The translations under genes and the position numbers were made by a program. Shown piece after piece: positions 1 through 13,281 of a stretch of DNA of 64,000 nucleotides (position 1 is its first letter; each line of letters starts with the position of its first letter). The stretch lies in NCBI GenBank assembly GCA_009760855.2, contig WPIO01000042.1:2466001-2530000 (forward strand). Reading direction: 5' to 3'. The notes below the pieces were generated by a model. It was not told the origin of the DNA, did no database searches, and saw only the letters and a program-made list of their open reading frames with translations. Origin of the DNA: Cristatella mucedo (Eukaryota; Bryozoa; Phylactolaemata; Cristatellidae).

Positions 1-2250
1 CTAGCGGTAACGACCCAGCTTGCCGACCCCCCCAACGCGCCCCGCCGGTCCCCGCGGTAGGTTACTAGGACCCGTCGAGTTCGGACGCTGAATAAACCTT
101 CCGCCGGATTTTTGTTTCGCACGGTGACTCCACCAAGCAATATCGCAACCCTTGAGCGAAGGATATGGCTGTACCTTGCCCTCCGCCTCCTCCTCCTCCT
201 CGGCTGATAACCCGAGCGCACGCTAGATCCTACGCAGGAGCGCTAACGCTTAGCAACTAAGCCCTTGCGACATCCTTCAGATCGCAGCAGGTGTCGCGAT
301 TCTCAGGCCATTGAATCACATTCCCTTCCGCGGGGAGGACCCGTCGGGATGAGAGCCGGGGGAAAAGCGGTGAAAGCCGGGGAAGCCGGGTAGTAGCTGC
401 CGAAATACGAGCCCGGTTTTTTCAAATCTATGCTGGCTTGATTCGCAGCCAGCAGTTTTCAACTACACCCCCCAACATAGACCAAAACGATTACGAGCCG
501 GCTCGTGGTTCAACTCGCTGGATAGCTCTCGGCTAAGCGGCAGCAAACTCAGCCTCAGGAAGCTGAACGTGAGGGGATGGGGGCGGAACGCGGGTCCGCA
601 GTTCCGCCCGACGACCTACGCACGCGGTCTTCTGCAGGATTGCGCGATCCGCTGTGTCAAAAGCAGCCGACTGGGGTGTAGCGGTTCCCGCGTCGCCTTT
701 CGTTGTGGTCTTGCTATCCTCGGCCCGCTCGCTGGGGAGTCGTCGTTGCTGCTATGAAGGTCCATCATTGAACACTCGCAGTGCAGGCGGATGCGAGCGT
801 GCGTCCCGCGGGTCACGCGACTCCGGCGACGGTAGTCGCTGAGGGGACGCCAGCGTTCTGGTCGAATCTTTCCTTGGCTCCACTCCACTCCTCAGTTGTA
901 AAGATCTGTGCGCAAGAATGAAAGCGGCTGGGAAGGGAGCAAGTGAGGTGCGAGGCAACCAGGCTCGCGACGCGGAAATGACTCAAGTACCCGCCGGTGA
1001 GCGACGTCCGTCCCGATGCAGCACTCGGTGTCGCGAAGGCACGGTGGCCTCTCGCTCGACTTCTTTAGAAGCCGTCGCGAGTCAGAATGGACAGTTCAAT
1101 TTAGCCATGGCCCTACAGCCTTCGAGAGCTTGCGACCGTGCTCAACTCGCGGCAGCCGGCCACGCACGCAGTTCTCTGCCTCCGCCGTTAGTAAGAAGTA
1201 CTACTATTAAGATACGGTTTGCCCTACGCTGCCACCAACTCCAGTTACCGAGTCGGTCGAGCCCGCGTTGGCGTCTCCAAGTGCTGCATTTCACCAGGGG
1301 TGCGAGGACGCAAGGCAACGCCGCGGGCAGAGAGCGGAGCTCCAGATGCTCTGCCGGCCGAGCGTCGGCCGGAAGAGCAGTCGAAGCGAGCGAGAGCGGC
1401 AGACGGTGCCAATTAGAAAGACGATTCGCGCGACGTCCCGCGGGAGAGAGCGGGTCGGCCGCCGAGATTCGTTTAAGGCGGATTTCGCGTCAAGACCGCG
1501 AGAGCGCGATCTCCCCGCCGCACGACGACGCGAGGCGCCTTTGTCTCGCGCCTTTGTCGCCTTTTGATCGACGCTCGCCTGGCTGCCAGTGCGAGCGTGC
1601 GCATGCAGCGGCGAGCTCGCCAAGCGACGGCAGGCGCCCAGCGGCAACGACGTCGCTAAGCGTTTCGGCTTAGAAGCCGACGGCGCGCTCGGCAAGGCAT
1701 TCTTCCTCCTACAGAATGGAGACCTGTTTGTTCTCCGGTCAGCATACACAGCATGCTCGAGGCGTCTTTGTTCTACCGCTACTCGAGCCGTTGTTGTTGG
1801 CTGGCCGTAAAACAAAGGACGCGGTGTGAGCTCGGACTGCAATAAATGGTAGCCTACGGCAGCCGCCAGCCTTTCGCAGCGCTACGTTGCCCGTGCCGCT
1901 CCTGGTGCTGTCCAGTGGGCGCTGCCGCCGCCGATCTCGCCGCGGCTAGCTAAGCCTCGCCGAGCGCTTACACGTCGCAGCAGCACTAAGAGATCGCGTG
2001 CGCACAAGCTCAACGGCAGGTCGCTGCTTACAACCGATGGCGTGGCGGTCCAAGGAAGCGGCTCGCGAGCGCGTACCTCGGAAGAGAGACAGATCTCGCG
2101 GGAATCGCCGCATTGCAGCGAGGGTGCACGCCCGCCGAGTCGCCAACGGGAGCCTACTCTCCTGCGGAATTCTCTCTAGACAGGAAATTGGCGTTCTCTT
2201 TCTATCATTTAATACTATACTGACAATAGTTCTCGGTCTTCTGGCCTTGC
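1..2250. other. CpG-rich unassigned region
   Basis: This stretch is rich in C, G and intact CpG (for example around 900-1680 and 1860-2110), unlike most of the window. Several open frames cross it on both strands, such as 918-1673 plus and 1291-1842 minus. Their predicted proteins are Arg/Ser/Ala-rich, overlap each other and match no family I recognise, so I do not call a gene. It could be a promoter-type CpG island or the 5' region of a gene lying to the left. I see no rRNA or tRNA here. Confidence 0.4.
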
Positions 2251-2254
2251 ACTG

Positions 2255-2545
2255 TGGAGGAGAACTTTTCCACAATTCTTGCGCAACAACGACTCCTTCC
2301 ATCTCACGATGCTGACGATCGCACTTCTTTCCGGACCATCGCCCTGCACTTCTCCGTCTGCGAAGCTGCTTCCCGTCAGTCCACCTGCCGCAGAAGCTTG
2401 CTACTTCTCACTTCTTCGTCGTTTGAGATTAAGTCTGCTCACCACTGTATTCGCACATCTTTAGGCTTTGAGTGTGCCGCATAAGTTTCCAGCGTAGCAC
2501 CTGCTTACTCTATACGGCTTGTCGTCAAGTTACAGACGGTGATGC
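2255..2545 (+). mobile_element. Degraded LINE family B 3' fragment
   Basis: Around 2254-2290 the sequence follows the family B copy near 34577-34610 (GTGGA..., then TTCCACAATTCTT, then GCAACAAC). The end near 2530 (AGTTACAGACGG) follows the family B 3' terminus seen at 34843 and 41565. The middle is diverged and no frame is intact, so this is an old relic. Confidence 0.45.
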
Positions 2546-2577
2546 GTTCACCCTATTAACTTCGGAATTCATTCCCT

Positions 2578-2656
2578 TTGCAGCAAATGTAGAGCGCCTA
2601 GAAAGAGATTGAGTTCTCCGAGGGCGCTTTATCAAGTGTATTCTTATTATTACCAG
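2578..2656 (+). mobile_element. LINE family A 3' terminus
   Basis: This short 5'-truncated copy holds only the family A tail: GCGCCTAGAAAGAGATTGAG, then a segment ending GGCGCTTTATCAAGTGTATT and a TATTATT-type microsatellite. The same tail recurs at 17165, 26465, 36975 and 58375. Confidence 0.85.
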
Positions 2657-3523
2657 GCAACAAAGTTGCCAAATATTTTACTGGGCATTTCCGACCAAAT
2701 TGGGCGAGTTATCCTACACCCTGACGCGATTTAAGTGAGTTCTGTTTGCTTTTCCTTACAGCGAGCTTTCTTTGCACTATTCGCGACGAACTTCCTTAAC
2801 TCGATCGATGTAGTGGCAGTCGCTGAGTTTGCTAGCTTTTTAAGAGCCGGCAGCTAAGCTAAAGTACCATTCACCAGTGGGCAGTCCGGTTAGTTCTAAA
2901 TTTAGCGTATAGGGAATACCTTATTCTTACTTAGCATGTTCTCGAAATTGTAGTCAGAAGCTTCAGATGGAGCTGCATGGCTAGCAATTTCTTATGGGAG
3001 ACCAAGTCAGCAAAACTCTCTTGCTAGACAGGCATAAGTTCGTCGACATTATTAAGTCTTGAGGCAGCAGCTAAAACGACCCGAGTAGGCTGAGACTAAC
3101 ACCAGACTAACACCAGTCAACGATCTGCCTTATCAGCATCAGCTGTGCTAGCCAACTCCAGCGTTTCGCGACTGCACTGGTGGCTAGCTAGAACAATTCA
3201 CAACCGGTCACTTATCTTCGTCACACCGCCATGTCACAGCCTGTCTTTGCTGCTACGCTCACTGCGTTCTACATGGCCACATCCTGCATGTATCTAGTTA
3301 ACAGTGTACCTGGAGCTCTACTTTGCTGAGCTAGGCGATGCGCTTGCAATGGCAGTGGAGTTCATAGCATACAAGCTTAGTTCAAGCATACAAGTCAAAG
3401 TGTCCGCTGCCAAAGACATATGTATTGAGATGTAACATCAGTTGACAGAGAAACGCAGCCAGCCGCAAGAGCTGCTGCTGGACGGTTTGGCAAGCGGCTA
3501 TTGCCTCTCTGGTAGCGACACGC
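2657..3523. other. Intergenic, downstream of beta-tubulin
   Basis: There is no recognisable gene or repeat here. The last few hundred bases must include the tubulin 3' UTR (minus strand, below 3524), but I see no canonical AATAAA on the minus strand close to the stop. A weak AATACA-type hexamer lies near 3420-3425. Confidence 0.5.
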
Positions 3524-5642
<2,119 letters not shown>

Positions 5643-5732
5643 TTTCAACTGACTGGACTACACACTCTCAAGAAGCACAAGCTAACTTCCGCTGCCGGAA
5701 AGGAACTGACCGTTAGGGGACGGCGCGGCGAA

Positions 5733-5738
5733 TTTATA
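5733..5738 (-). promoter_or_regulatory. TATA box of beta-tubulin
   Basis: The minus strand reads AGTATAAATT here, about 91 nt upstream of the ATG at 5642. Transcription would be expected to start near 5705, giving a 5' UTR of roughly 60 nt. The position and match are good, but the start site itself is inferred. Confidence 0.75.
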
Positions 5739-5784
5739 CTGGTCAGTCAACAGAGCGTTTCTATTGACGTTCCCAGGCAACTAA

Positions 5785-5789
5785 CCAAT
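5785..5789. promoter_or_regulatory. Inverted CCAAT box
   Basis: CCAAT on the plus strand (ATTGG on the tubulin strand) lies about 50 bp upstream of the tubulin TATA box, a typical distance for NF-Y type sites. This is a motif match only. Confidence 0.4.
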
Positions 5790-5831
5790 CATGACAACGG
5801 TTAGTAACGGTCACGCATACCATATATGGAA

Positions 5832-5851
5832 TCTCATGAATATTCATGAGA
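5832..5851. promoter_or_regulatory. 20-bp perfect palindrome upstream of tubulin
   Basis: TCTCATGAATATTCATGAGA equals its own reverse complement. Its centre, GAATATTC, fits the paired GAAnnTTC units of a heat-shock element. It lies about 95 bp upstream of the tubulin TATA box, where a dimeric transcription factor site would be plausible. Confidence 0.45.
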
Positions 5852-5869
5852 GCGCCGCGGCACGCTGCT

Positions 5870-6000
5870 AATTCAGACCAGTGAGAATCGTAGAAAAAAT
5901 CTTTTCTAGTTGAATCTGTATAATATATTTTATTTAATAGACTATAAGCAAATTTTTAAACTTTAAAAAAATATTTGGTGAGTTTAGTTATCCGAGGGTA
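5870..6000. other. AT-rich spacer between two TATA boxes
   Basis: The segment has several A and T runs (for example 5925-5980) and no open frame. It separates the tubulin promoter from the GC-rich segment holding the plus-strand TATA-like box at 6133. Confidence 0.5.
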
Positions 6001-6132
6001 CCCCTCACCAGGAAGTGGATAAGGCGGGGGACATCCGCTGGCGCTCGAGGTTAGTAAGGCCTGTGGCTAGCTCTTCCGGCCGCGGCCAGTCTCGCGTATG
6101 TGTGCTTCTCTGTGTCGCGACGCTCCGCCGTG

Positions 6133-6138
6133 TATAAA
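6133..6138 (+). promoter_or_regulatory. TATA-like box, plus strand
   Basis: TATAAA is embedded in a GC-rich context, with a possible start region near 6163. It faces away from the tubulin promoter about 400 bp to the left. No downstream coding sequence could be identified, so the box may belong to an unrecognised gene or be fortuitous. Confidence 0.3.
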
Positions 6139-6169
6139 TGCCCGGCTTCTGCTGTACGTCCTGAGTTAG

Positions 6170-9100
6170 GAGCGTCGAAATCTGTACACCGTTCGGTCGA
6201 GGAACTTTAAGCTGGCTCATACCGTTTTGCTTTGCCTCCCCGAAAATGTTTTAGTAGCCGAGCTCACAGCATCGTGCATTCAGAGGGTGGCGGAGACCAC
6301 CTTTCCGTGGCGGCGGCGCGTATGTTCACACGTGTTTATATATTATGGCGCCGTCGATTTACGGTGCTGGCACCGTGTAGATTGCGGTAGAGACTTCTGC
6401 GTAGGCGTTCGTGTGTCTAGATGTCGAGCTAAGATGGTTCTTATCTTCGACCCATCGGCTGGGAGCATGTGGCTCAAGGGCTATTCATTTAAATTTCCGA
6501 CAGTAGTCTTCTTTTTCCAGTTCATGCGGTAAAGCGTTATGCGTTTCTTGATGTATATCATACGTTCGTCATCGATTGGCAGTTTGCAGCCTAAGATAAG
6601 CGCCACGTATCCGCGCGTCGATGTTCTTACGCTTTGCTGCCCCGAGAAAACGGCTGTGCACTTATTTTGACCAGAGCGAAGTGTGAATACCGACGGTATT
6701 TGGCCGCCTTTTCTAGCGTGAGAGCTTAACTCCCTTCCTATCACGGTCCAGCTCTCTGGGCGCGCGATCTGAGCGTGTGCGTGCACACGATAATGTGCCC
6801 ACGTGCGAGCCTGCACTTGCGTGCGCATCTCTCATCACGATGGGTATGTTTGTGTGCGTGTATTTGTCTCCTCTCTTCCCTCTGTCTGTCTGTCTGTCTC
6901 TCTCTGTTTGTGCACATCTCTTTTGCTCACAGCTCCTCTCTAGTTTGCTCGCTTTCCATGCCCTTTCAGTCTCTTGCTAGCATTCCATGCACAGCTCATC
7001 ATACCGGGCTCACCCTTCTCCTTTTGCCCCTTGCCCATGTCGCTGTTGGTCGCCTCGCTGCTTCTCATTGATGTAGCTCTCATCGATGAATGCCGATGGT
7101 CGGTGGTAAAGGCAGTGCAGTCCACCACGTGCATTCGCATGCTGAGAGGGAGAAAGGCTGTGACCTGCTGGCATGCTGCCGGAACAAAGGCTCGTGTTTC
7201 AGACGTTCCCAGACGATCGTGTCAGTTGAAAGCCGACTCGGTTTAAGCTCTTCCTGCTTTCTCCTTTGCCGACCAATCTTTCGGCTCCAGTGTTGCTGCT
7301 TGACATTGCGCAACTGTCTCCTTAGCCTCCGGATGTGCCACTGCCACGAGAGCGTGGGCAGAGAGCCGTGCTGTACCGGTCGCTGAGCATGCTGGGAGTG
7401 GTAATGGCTAATCGGCCTTGATCTAGATCCGATAGTCTGAAGCTGCTCAGGCCGTTACTGCTTGTTGAACGATGACCTTCTTGAGGGAGCTTGCCCAAGA
7501 ATGCCTTTTAAGGGTTGAGGCTGCAAGATGCTAAGGCTTTGGCTTGGCGTTTTTTAATACTGCGCCTGCTTTGGATGTTGGCAGCGCACGTGCGTCCCTT
7601 AATAGTTTGCCACTAACTGGCAGAGGGCGGCTCGGCTCGGCTCGGCTAGGCTAAGGAGAGCGAAATCTAATCGAAGCAAACCACCGACCAGGCGCTGCCC
7701 ATGGTCAGCTGGCTCAAGTGTGGCTCAAGTGTCGTGCAAGTTAGCTCGGCCAGTTAGGGATGTACCTGCCACAGCCAGTCAACTCGAGCCTCGAGTCTCG
7801 ACTTCGAACTGTTTGTTATACAGTGTAGTTGTAGCTGGTCCGATGCTAGTTTGTACTCGAGACAAGTTCACGTGTGTATCGATGTCGAACGTTCCCAACT
7901 CTAGACGAAGCATTATGGTGATGCTTGTGTAGGCTGGTGGTTTGTGGCTGGTTCTCTTCAAGCAAGTGCAGAGCTGAAGCAGCAGCTGCAGCACTGGCAG
8001 TAGCAGCACTGGGAGCAAGATCAGCAGCAGCCGCATCGCGAGCACCAGCAGCAGCACTAGCAGCATTGCCAGCTGCATGCGTCAATCGCACCACCAGCCA
8101 CAGAAGAAGCTGCAATATCACTAGCGCTACCAGGGGCAGCAGCAGCACTGGGGTACTAACAGCAGCAGCATCACCAGCAGCAGAAGTGGCTGCAGCATCA
8201 CTAGCACTACCATGAGTTGCAGTGCACCAAGCAGCAGCACTAGCAGAAAACACAGCATCACTAGCGGGCGGCGGCAGCACCAGAAGCAGCAGCTGAAGGT
8301 GATAGCTGTCTGTTTTATTCTTCTGTACCTATCTTGATGGTTGCTTTAGTTCTCATCGTTAGCAATTGAGCAGCTGGCCTGCATTGTGGCCAGGTTTCTG
8401 TCGGAGCCACCGAATGGGGTATTTTAGGGGTTAATGGCTTTTTGATGGCCAGTCCTAGTCTAGTGTGAGCAGCTCTAAGGTGCAGCCTGCAGCAAATCCT
8501 GGCTGCTGTGGGAGGCACCCAGCTCTAGGCCATGTGCATTCGTGCCAGTGCTTTGCTGTTCGGCCAGCCATTGTCAGATGCATATCAGTGGCTCAGCAGA
8601 CAATGCAGCTCATACTCATCTTTCTTTAGGTGCCCGTCACTCATCTTTCACACTGTTCTTGTTCCACACCCTCGATCTAGGCCTCTGATCGTGAGATTCG
8701 GCAATTCTGTTTGGCCATCACGTGAGCAAGTCCACTTGGCTACTCTTTTGGCTGGGACAGAGCCGGAGAGAGATTTGTGCCCCAGCGACCTCTGTTGCCA
8801 ATCGAATCAGGAAGAGCTCTCGACTCCTGTCGGTTCACGTGCACACAGCCGCCCTCACAGGTGGCACATGTTGCTTTGCTATTTCCTGCTCTGCTGGATT
8901 TACCGGGTCTTTGATGCATCAGTTTTATCTATCTCAGGAGCTCTCTCTCTCTACCGGCTTGATATGGGTTGAGCAAACATTTCTTACCGACCAAGGGTTT
9001 GAGCCAGGGTAAAAAGAGATCGTATTTCGGTAGAGTTAAAGCAATATAATTGTTTCTACTTCTGAGGACGACCTAGCCAAAAACTGCACGTGCAATGGGC

Positions 9101-9280
9101 AGTGATGGATGGCAGCAGTTGACTTGGCCATTTTTCTTTCAAGAAAAACCTGCAATTGCCTGCCAGGCGAGTCACTTTTAGCTGGAGTCCGTGTGACCAG
9201 CCACATGCGATTGTCGTCGGCTTTCGCTCTTCACGTTTGGTTCTGCCCAGCAACTTCGTCGTTGGTTCTCCTTCCCTGGC
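6170..9280. other. No recognised gene; CAG-rich patch at 7970-8300
   Basis: Open frames on both strands are short and match nothing I know. At 6880-6906 there is a small CTGT run. At 7970-8300 the plus strand is a degenerate CAG/CAC-rich tract in which GCATCACTAGC recurs. It reads as Ala/Ser-rich frames on the minus strand, which I take as low complexity. Confidence 0.5.
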
Positions 9281-9283
9281 GTC

Positions 9284-9285
<2 letters not shown>

Positions 9286-9344
<59 letters not shown>
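9286..9344. repeat. (GT)n microsatellite
   Basis: A nearly pure GT run, followed 45 bp later by a CT run. The long open frames across it are repeat translation. Confidence 0.97.
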
Positions 9345-9349
<5 letters not shown>

Positions 9350-9387
9350 GTGCATCTGCACCTGTGTGTGGCTTCGGTGAACTCTCC

Positions 9388-9390
<3 letters not shown>

Positions 9391-9437
<47 letters not shown>
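9391..9437. repeat. (CT)n microsatellite
   Basis: A pure CT run on the plus strand, continuing as a pyrimidine-rich tract to about 9490. Confidence 0.97.
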
Positions 9438-9439
<2 letters not shown>

Positions 9440-9440
<1 letters not shown>

Positions 9441-9955
9441 CCACCCTCTCTCACAGAGCCTGCTCTCTCTTCTTACTCTCTCCCCCTCCCGGAAGCTGTG
9501 GATGCTGAACGGTCAAGCAAATGTCACGAGGGGCTGCGGTGGCGCATGAGCACGCTGCTGGCATCTTAGTAGCTGGGCATCGGGCAATCCATGCCCGTAA
9601 GCTGGCAAGGTCCGAGAGGCCCGGCGTGCAGACGTAGAAGCTCTAGCACATCGTAAGCTTTCTTTTTCTTCTTTTTTTTTACGAAAGGTGTCCGGTCATT
9701 CGGGGAACCGTGTGACTTGCTCTGTCTGTACGTAACCAGGTGGAGTGAGGGTTGGTGTGTTACATGGCCGAGAGGCTTTAAAAAAAATCGGGTTTGCTTA
9801 CTAAATGCTTTGAACATGTATTGGTTTTAGATTAATTATGCAAGCTCGAGCTAGGTTCAGTAAAGACTGGGGCTATTCTTCAGAAGCCACCTGGTGTAGG
9901 ATGAAGTGTTCAGAAGCTGACGTCAGCCCGTGTGTAAGAGCGGCGTCAATTTCCC
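9440..9955. other. No recognised feature
   Basis: Unique-looking sequence with T- and A-runs near 9660-9680 and 9780. There is no supportable coding frame. Confidence 0.4.
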
Positions 9956-10019
9956 GATTACCCGCACATAGGCACGTGTATCCTACGGATTACCCGCACA
10001 TAGGCACGTGTATCCTACG
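9956..10019. repeat. 32-bp perfect tandem duplication with E-boxes
   Basis: Two identical 32-bp units lie at 9956-9987 and 9988-10019. Each contains the palindromic E-box core CACGTG, so the two E-boxes are spaced 32 bp apart. Confidence 0.95.
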
Positions 10020-10022
10020 GAA

Positions 10023-10734
10023 GCATGCCCTGTATTTAGCTGCTTTGGCGAACCTTGAGGCAAATCTCCCGGTGACGACCGAATCGTCGAGACCAGCAGA
10101 GCATGTGCCAGTGGTGTGCCGGAAGTTCTTGCTGCAACGAGCAATGGCGTAGGTTGGTAGCCAAGGCGAGTTGCAGGTCACTTGCAGCTGGCTTTAGCCG
10201 GCAGAAGAGGCATGCTGCGTGCTCTAATGTATCTGGCTCGGTGACTGGCTGGGCGTGGTAGAGGTTCAGCTCTCCTACAGGGTTGAGCCCCTCTCCACCT
10301 GCAGTCGAAGCCGAGATAAAAGGCAGCATGCTTGGAGAGCATCTTGCCAAGTCTGCGCTCGGCTGCTCATTGCCTGCCAAGAGATGAATCTAGAGCACTT
10401 TGCCGGAAGGTGGTGCATTCGAGAAGTGCTGCGGTGCAGTATGCTGGCTAGGCCATCGTGTGCACACCGAATGCCGCCTGTGCTTTGAATGCGCTGCAGA
10501 GAAATTTCCAGCTTCCTCATGGCAGTGCGGATTTGCAGGCGGATATGCATTGCATTGCTAGGGAGAGATTTGATAGATATAGGGTGGCCACTAGAGTGAC
10601 TAGGGATGCTTTTGACCCTCGGTTTGGACACACCTATATGTCAAGATTTTAGTGTCTCGATGAGGTAAGGCAGCAGATATTTAAAGTGATTTTGATCGAG
10701 CATATTTGGATAATGCAGGTGTTGCATGTTGCCT
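10023..10734. other. No recognised feature
   Basis: Overlapping short frames lie on both strands and none matches a known family. No repeat that I could trace elsewhere in the window is present. Confidence 0.4.
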
Positions 10735-10822
10735 GCCTGCTTGAGCATGTAAAGTGCCTAGACAGAGATTTAGTTCTCTGAGGGGCCTCTACGAGTTTAT
10801 GATTATTGTCATTATCTTTACT
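10735..10822 (+). mobile_element. LINE family A 3' terminus, diverged
   Basis: GTGCCTAGACAGAGATTTAG followed by TTCTCTGAGGGG and an ATTATTGTCATTATC tail matches the family A terminus with several substitutions. Confidence 0.7.
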
Positions 10823-11285
10823 TTTGAAACCCCTGTGGTGTAGTCTTTGCCCCCTCAGGCGTAAGTCCCTAGCAAAAGCAAACTTTAGGAGTTCATTGTT
10901 GATCATAGGCAAGTAGCTTATCTTGAGTCTAGTGAAAACTGAGGGTGATACCAAATAATTAGGTTGCTTATAATTAGATTGGTATCGTAAGCATTTTTAC
11001 GGTTCTCCAGCAAGCTCATTGTGTAGACCCGATCTGATACGATTGTCTTCCTCCAATAATTTCATATATTTTCTGTTATATCTGCATTAAGGATTCATAA
11101 AACCTGTGCTGCTGTCTGTTTGATGAAGTGTTTGTTCAGTAGCTGGAGCCATCTTACAGCGATAGAGCCGAGCCAACCAGTGAGTAGAAGCAGGAACTGC
11201 TCCGCCCCAGCTTTTCTAGCTGCTGCTCTGCAGCTTTCTCTTCGAGATCGACCACCGAGGGGAGTTACGGTACAGGGCTACTGCA

Positions 11286-12045
11286 GTTTTGATGATGATA
11301 ATAATAATAATAATAATAATATTAGTAATAGCAATAGTAAAAAGGCATTTTCACTATGTAAGAGAACTAAATCTCTTTCTTGGCACTTTGAATATACTGG
11401 ACAGGAAGCATGCCAGTTGGTTGGTCAAAGCATGCACAGTTTTAGAACGCTCTGGCACACAGAGGACAATTCACTTGGTTGGATGTGAGGAGCAGGTAGG
11501 TTTTTAGCTTCTGTTTGATTATTATCAAAACAGGAGATGACCTGATGTCAGTCTGCAGTGAGTTCCAGACTTTGGAAGCATAGTAATTGAAGGCGTGGTC
11601 TGTGAAGAGTTTGAAGTTTATTACAGGTTCAGCCAAATTCAGAACAGTGGGTCGGTGGGGAGGCCTGATTAAGAAGTCATTCAGATAGGTAGACCCTAGC
11701 AAGAGAGTGGATGCACCTAAAGATGAGTGACATAATCTTGATAGTCAATACACTGCTTGGTGAGCAGCCAGTGCAGGTTGGTGAGATGTGGCAGCTTGAT
11801 GATTACCATACACAGGACTAGCTGATGAATTTTGCATCAACTGTGAGTGTCTTATTGCACAGGCTGGAAGACATGCAAGTAGCTAGTGACAGAAGTCCAG
11901 TGTGGATTTCACGAAAATGTGTCGGCCAACCTGGGTTGTGCAATGTTAGGTAGGTGAACGTGGGCACAATCGACCGTGGAACCGATACGGTCATCTAGTA
12001 AAAAGTCATTTTGAATTGGGACGCCAAGATAACGTGCAGAAGCGA
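11286..12045 (-). mobile_element. LINE family A 3' fragment
   Basis: On the minus strand this copy runs from the region upstream of the LINE C-terminus to the tail. The 3' end at about 11289-11340 is an ATT microsatellite preceded by the family A terminus (GAAAGAGATTTAGTTCTCTT). The frame 11702-11442 (minus) gives LINE C-terminal-like sequence, and 12000-12040 matches the segment near 31520 of the longer copy. Frames are broken. Confidence 0.85.
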
Positions 12046-12110
12046 TCTAGAAGAAAAGAAGTAGATCTAGAAGTAGATCTGAAAGAAGTAGATCTAGAAG
12101 AAGAAGGAAT
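12044..12110. repeat. GAAGTAGATCTA minisatellite
   Basis: AGATCTAGAAG-type units repeat four times with small length changes, next to the 5' end of the LINE copy on the left. Confidence 0.8.
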
Positions 12111-12580
12111 CCACAGGAGCATGCCATCGTTCAATGCTTAACTGAATTACGGTTGGCCATTCACTTGCACCCTCTGAATTCGTCCATTGAGGTGGGACGA
12201 TGCTCCATGCTATCCAGCCGCTTAACCATTCTGAGGTTATGGATACTTTGGGTCACCCTTTCTAGCAACTATCAAGTATTAGCATTCTGGTATAACTTGC
12301 GTTTAATTCAGTTTATGCATCGATGAGGGAAACTCAGGTTTAGCCAGAACCATTTGAAATGGATTGAACCTGGTTTGAACCAGCCAGTTATTGCCTGGGA
12401 TTGCCTGTTGCTCAATTGAACGTGCTTGCCATTACCGAGTTTGCTAAGTGCAGTCACACGTTTGCTCTGCTTCGGTGCTAGGACTGCTGGAAATACGAAC
12501 ATGTGCTAGCTGTTACACTCACGTTGAGGAAAGTGTTCATGTTCAGCTGGCCTGCAACCCGGAGAGGGTGACCCACATCT
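12111..12580. other. No recognised feature
   Basis: Unique-looking sequence without a supportable gene. Two AACCAG-type direct repeats lie near 12360-12390. Confidence 0.4.
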
Positions 12581-12676
12581 GCTCAGATCCGGTATGCGTG
12601 ACCAGCAGTACTGCTCATATCCGGCATGCGTGACTGGCATTATTGCTCAGATCAGGCGTGCCTAACCGGCAGAGTA
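12581..12676. repeat. Three imperfect 32-bp tandem units
   Basis: Units start at 12581, 12613 and 12645. Each begins GCTCAGATC or GCTCATATC and includes a GGCATGCGTGA-like core. The units differ at several positions. Confidence 0.8.
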
Positions 12677-13280
12677 CCTCTCAGATCGTCGAACCCCTCT
12701 AACCGTCTCTAGAGGGAAAGGAGGAGAAGCGCCCATGAAGGCAAATGATGTCATCTCACTGTCAAGCCTTTCTGTGGTTTAATTTGGCAGGTCAGGAGAG
12801 GCAGGTCAGGATGTCGTCAATGCCTGCTAGGTAGTAAGCTTTGGCTCTGCACACCTAATTTGTCTGGTAAGCAGGGAATGCCACTGGGCGGGGTAGGTCT
12901 CACCCCTTCCTCTCCCCTCCCCCAGCCGATCTCTGCAACTGACTTGTGCTGATGCCGAGTGTGTAGCAGCCTTCACAGCACCCTCGCAGCTTCTGCCGCC
13001 TACGGCTTCTGTGGCTGCTTCATTCACACTTGGCTTGCTTGCAGACCTCCCACCTTGCGTGTGTTTAAGCCGACCTGTCCAAATAGAGAGTCCCTGCCGT
13101 TGTTAAGAGGCACCAGTATTCCCCTTATACTGGTCAACATATCGGGCTTGGAGCTTGTTTGTGGTCTTGGTCAGCAAATGTCGATGGATCGTGCGATGAC
13201 CCTTGGATTGTGCAATGCTTCTGTGAGTTTGAGGAGGCCAAATTCAGGAGACACTTTGCTTTGTAATGTGTATCTCTGTC
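12677..13280. other. No recognised feature
   Basis: Short overlapping frames only. No repeat family was identified. Confidence 0.4.
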
Positions 13281-13281
13281 T

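Noticed and set aside
918-1673. 251-codon plus-strand frame in the CpG-rich left region
   Set aside because: Arg/Ser-rich with no recognised similarity, and equally long frames lie on the opposite strand.
8722-9012. Plus-strand frame considered as a gene
   Set aside because: No similarity, overlaps another frame, and lacks splice or start context.
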